From SpSt-333 sp040751955 (lineage in GTDB: Bacteria > Bacteroidota > Ignavibacteria > UBA10030 > UBA8401), in NCBI GenBank assembly GCA_040751955.1, contig JBFMFY010000097.1:1-8363 (forward strand): a DNA stretch of 8,363 bases. Direction: 5' to 3'. Below, one piece after another: positions 6,366 to 8,363 of the stretch. The translations under genes and the position numbers were made by a program. The notes beneath the pieces are model-generated. The model made no database searches. It was not told where the DNA came from and saw only the letters and a list, made by a program, of their open reading frames with translations. How positions within the stretch are numbered: the stretch's first letter is position 1; each line of letters starts with the position of its first letter.

Positions 6366-8309
6366 TTACCTCACCATCAAATATCCCAGCACAAATAAAA
6401 TCCCCGCAACAAAAATGACCGCATAACTCTGTACCACACCGTTTTGGATACGGCGGAAGATATTCGCCGTCATCTCGATGAATTTTGCAGAGTAATTGAG
6501 TGAATTATCAATAACCTTCACGTCAAAAATTTTCCAGAGAAATTTATCCGATGTCTGTTTGATCGGGTTGACGACGACAGCATCGTACACTTCATCCACA
6601 AAATATTTATTCCAGAGCAGTTTGTGGAATCCGGCAAACTTCTTAGCAACATTCTCTGCAATCTGCGGCTTCTGTATAAAGACGTACCGTCCGAACCAGA
6701 TTCCTGCAAGTCCAATAGCGACGGAGACAGCCATCAATCCGAGTTCAAGTCCTGCATCGTCGTGATATGGCAGATTCAATTTTATATTTGCAGCAGCAAA
6801 CACCGGTTCCAAAAATTCTTCGAAGTAATTGTGTACACCGACCGCTCCGCCAAGCACATGCGGCACACCGATGAATCCTCCGATTACAGACAACAATGCC
6901 AGCACTATCAAAGGATACAACATCGTCTTCGGCGCCTCGTGCGGATGTACATGGTGATGGTCAAATCGTTCTTTCCCTTCAAATGTCAACGACACGAGAC
7001 GGAACATGTAGAATGCTGTCACTCCGGCGGCAATCGCTGCAATAAGCCACATCCACGGTGCGCCGTCGGCAAATGCTTTCCACAATATTTCATCTTTCGA
7101 AAAGAAACCCGATAGGAGCGGGAATCCGGAAATTGCTAACGCTCCGATGAAGAACGTTTTGTAAGTGCTGGGCATGTACTTTTTCAGCCCGCCCATCTTT
7201 TGGATGTCCTGCTCTTCATGCATTGCGTGTATAACAGCGCCCGATCCAAGGAAGAGCAGCGCTTTGAAGAACGCATGCGTCATCACATGAAACAATCCGG
7301 CACTGAACGCACCAACACCGCAGCCGAGGAACATGTATCCCAATTGACTGACCGTTGAATACGCCAAAACTTTTTTGATATCATTCTGAACGAGACCGAT
7401 CGTACCGGCGAACAATGCCGTCAGTAGTCCGATAATTGCAACAATTTCCATTGTTGATGGAGCGAGAGCATACAGTACAGAACTCCGCGCTACCATATAA
7501 ATTCCCGCAGTGACCATCGTTGCCGCGTGGATAAGTGCGGAGACCGGCGTTGGACCCGCCATCGCATCAGGCAGCCAGACATAAAGTGGAATTTGCGCAG
7601 ACTTCCCTGTCGCACCGACGAACATCAGCAGCGTAATCCACATAATAATTTCATTGCCCCGGTCGAATAATCCTGCCTGTGCAAAGACTGTTTCGTACTT
7701 CAACGAACCAAACGTATTGAAGATGAGGAACATCGCAAGCAGAAATCCGAAATCGCCGATGCGGTTGACGATGAATGCTTTTTTCGCTGCGTCGCCTGTT
7801 GTTCCTTTTTCAAAATTCCTGTCGTACCAAAATCCAATCAACAAATACGAACAGAGCCCAACCCCTTCCCAGCCGAGAAACATGAACAAATAATTATCGG
7901 CAAGAACAAGTGAAAGCATCGCAAAGATGAACAGATTCAGATACGTGAAGAATCTCCAGAAACCGGGATCGCCATGCATGTATCCGATAGAATAGAGATG
8001 GATCAAACTTCCGACACCTGTAACGATAAGCGTCATCAGGATCGAAAGTTGGTCAATTTGTAATGCGACATCCACGGAGAACGAACCGGCTGCGATCCAT
8101 TGAAAAAGCGTAACGATCTTCGAACGTTCATCAGTCGGCAGCGAGATCATATCAAAAAAGATGACGAGTGCAACAATAAATGGAAGAGCGACTGCTGCGG
8201 TACCGATGGAACCGACAATCATTTCGTTCTTTATCTTCCGTCCGAAAAATCCGTTGACCAGAAAACCGACGAGTGGTAAAAGTATTATGAACGGGGCTAG
8301 ATTATACAT
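6366..8309 (-). CDS. nuoL: NADH-quinone oxidoreductase subunit L
   Basis: This 647-residue subunit, the distal antiporter-like subunit of complex I (ND5 homologue), couples NADH oxidation to proton export. The N-terminal Proton_antipo_N part includes WIAAGSFSVDVALQIDQLS (71-89), and the main channel domain spans about 135-430. Conserved residues are E148 (FLGWEGVGLCSYLLIGFW), K236 (GATGKSAQIPLYVWLPDAM), H261 (SALIHAATMVTAGIY), H341/H345/K349 (HVMTHAFFKALLFLGSG) and the K405-D406 pair (SGFFSKDEILW). A His-rich loop (451-457) follows, as often seen in NuoL. The C-terminal extension of about 100 residues (550-647) fits the lateral amphipathic helix and its anchoring last TM helix, which brace NuoM and NuoN. 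Length is normal. The ATG at 8309 gives a sensible hydrophobic N-terminus and has no Shine-Dalgarno. nuoK, its usual upstream partner, is beyond the window. Confidence 0.97.
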   Translation of the reverse strand: MYNLAPFIILLPLVGFLVNGFFGRKIKNEMIVGSIGTAAVALPFIVALVIFFDMISLPTDERSKIVTLFQWIAAGSFSVDVALQIDQLSILMTLIVTGVGSLIHLYSIGYMHGDPGFWRFFTYLNLFIFAMLSLVLADNYLFMFLGWEGVGLCSYLLIGFWYDRNFEKGTTGDAAKKAFIVNRIGDFGFLLAMFLIFNTFGSLKYETVFAQAGLFDRGNEIIMWITLLMFVGATGKSAQIPLYVWLPDAMAGPTPVSALIHAATMVTAGIYMVARSSVLYALAPSTMEIVAIIGLLTALFAGTIGLVQNDIKKVLAYSTVSQLGYMFLGCGVGAFSAGLFHVMTHAFFKALLFLGSGAVIHAMHEEQDIQKMGGLKKYMPSTYKTFFIGALAISGFPLLSGFFSKDEILWKAFADGAPWMWLIAAIAAGVTAFYMFRLVSLTFEGKERFDHHHVHPHEAPKTMLYPLIVLALLSVIGGFIGVPHVLGGAVGVHNYFEEFLEPVFAAANIKLNLPYHDDAGLELGLMAVSVAIGLAGIWFGRYVFIQKPQIAENVAKKFAGFHKLLWNKYFVDEVYDAVVVNPIKQTSDKFLWKIFDVKVIDNSLNYSAKFIEMTANIFRRIQNGVVQSYAVIFVAGILFVLGYLMVR

Positions 8310-8327
8310 TGCAAGATTATCAAGATT
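8310..8327 (-). repeat. Two AATCTTGAT-type repeat units abutting the nuoL start
   Basis: On the minus strand AATCTTGAT (8327-8319) and AATCTTGCA (8318-8310) stand directly before the nuoL ATG. The stretch 8308-8327 matches 6294-6313 in the nuoL/nuoM spacer at 19 of 20 positions in the same orientation, so it is a second copy of the same dispersed repeat. Confidence 0.7.
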
Positions 8328-8363
8328 ACATGATCACAAAAAATTTTATGTTTCAAGTTTCAT
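8328..8363. other. Non-coding leader at right edge, no clear signal
   Basis: This AT-rich remainder of the region upstream of nuoL has stops in all three minus-strand frames within the last 20 bases, so at most the last few codons of an upstream gene (nuoK would be expected) could be here. I see no promoter or ribosome-binding site I would defend. Confidence 0.4.

Noticed and set aside
6624..7115. A 163-codon plus-strand open frame opposite nuoL
   Set aside because: Antisense shadow of the NuoL C-terminal region; Cys/His/Arg-rich translation without domain features.
1..8363. Undescribed defence, mobile or biosynthetic system
   Set aside because: All coding space is taken by six genes of well-known families with intact motifs; no transposase, nuclease, toxin, CRISPR or RNA gene signal was found.

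Overview
The window reads as an ordinary bacterial chromosome segment of moderate GC, with every gene on the minus strand. From right to left, in transcription order, it holds the three antiporter-like membrane subunits of respiratory complex I (nuoL, nuoM, nuoN). These are followed by a bifunctional NAD(P)H-hydrate repair enzyme (nnr), a small VanZ-like membrane protein, and an MFS exporter that runs off the left edge. None of the six genes has a convincing Shine-Dalgarno sequence. Together with the protein style, this fits the Bacteroidota/Chlorobiota/Ignavibacteriota group, but that placement is an inference and cannot be fixed from this window.

Right block (about 8309 to 3235): nuoL, nuoM and nuoN are intact, of normal length, and keep the membrane-embedded charged residues of the proton channels. 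The rest of the nuo operon (expected nuoK and others) would lie beyond the right edge. The genes are separated by short spacers of 98 and 57 bp, and both spacers carry repeat-type DNA. The nuoL/nuoM spacer has an AATCTTGAT-type 9-nt repeat array with a long inverted repeat. The nuoM/nuoN spacer has a GTAG-prefixed imperfect palindrome resembling a REP element. A copy of the 9-nt repeat also abuts the nuoL start. The block ends in a clear rho-independent terminator just after nuoN.

Left block (about 3144 to 1): nnr begins only about 11 nt past the U-tract of that terminator. The VanZ-like gene and the MFS gene follow, each joined to the previous gene by an ATGA stop/start overlap, so the three are almost certainly co-transcribed and translationally coupled. 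The MFS gene occupies the first 1.2 kb. It has no stop inside the window and shows the hallmarks of the EntS-like MFS_3 family.

Functionally, nuoLMN carry out proton translocation driven by NADH oxidation, and Nnr repairs hydrated (damaged) NADH and NADPH, so the adjacency makes metabolic sense. There is no gene-free stretch over 300 bp. I see no RNA genes, CRISPR, transposase or defence genes, and no undescribed protein system. What merits a second look is the intergenic repeat and terminator architecture.
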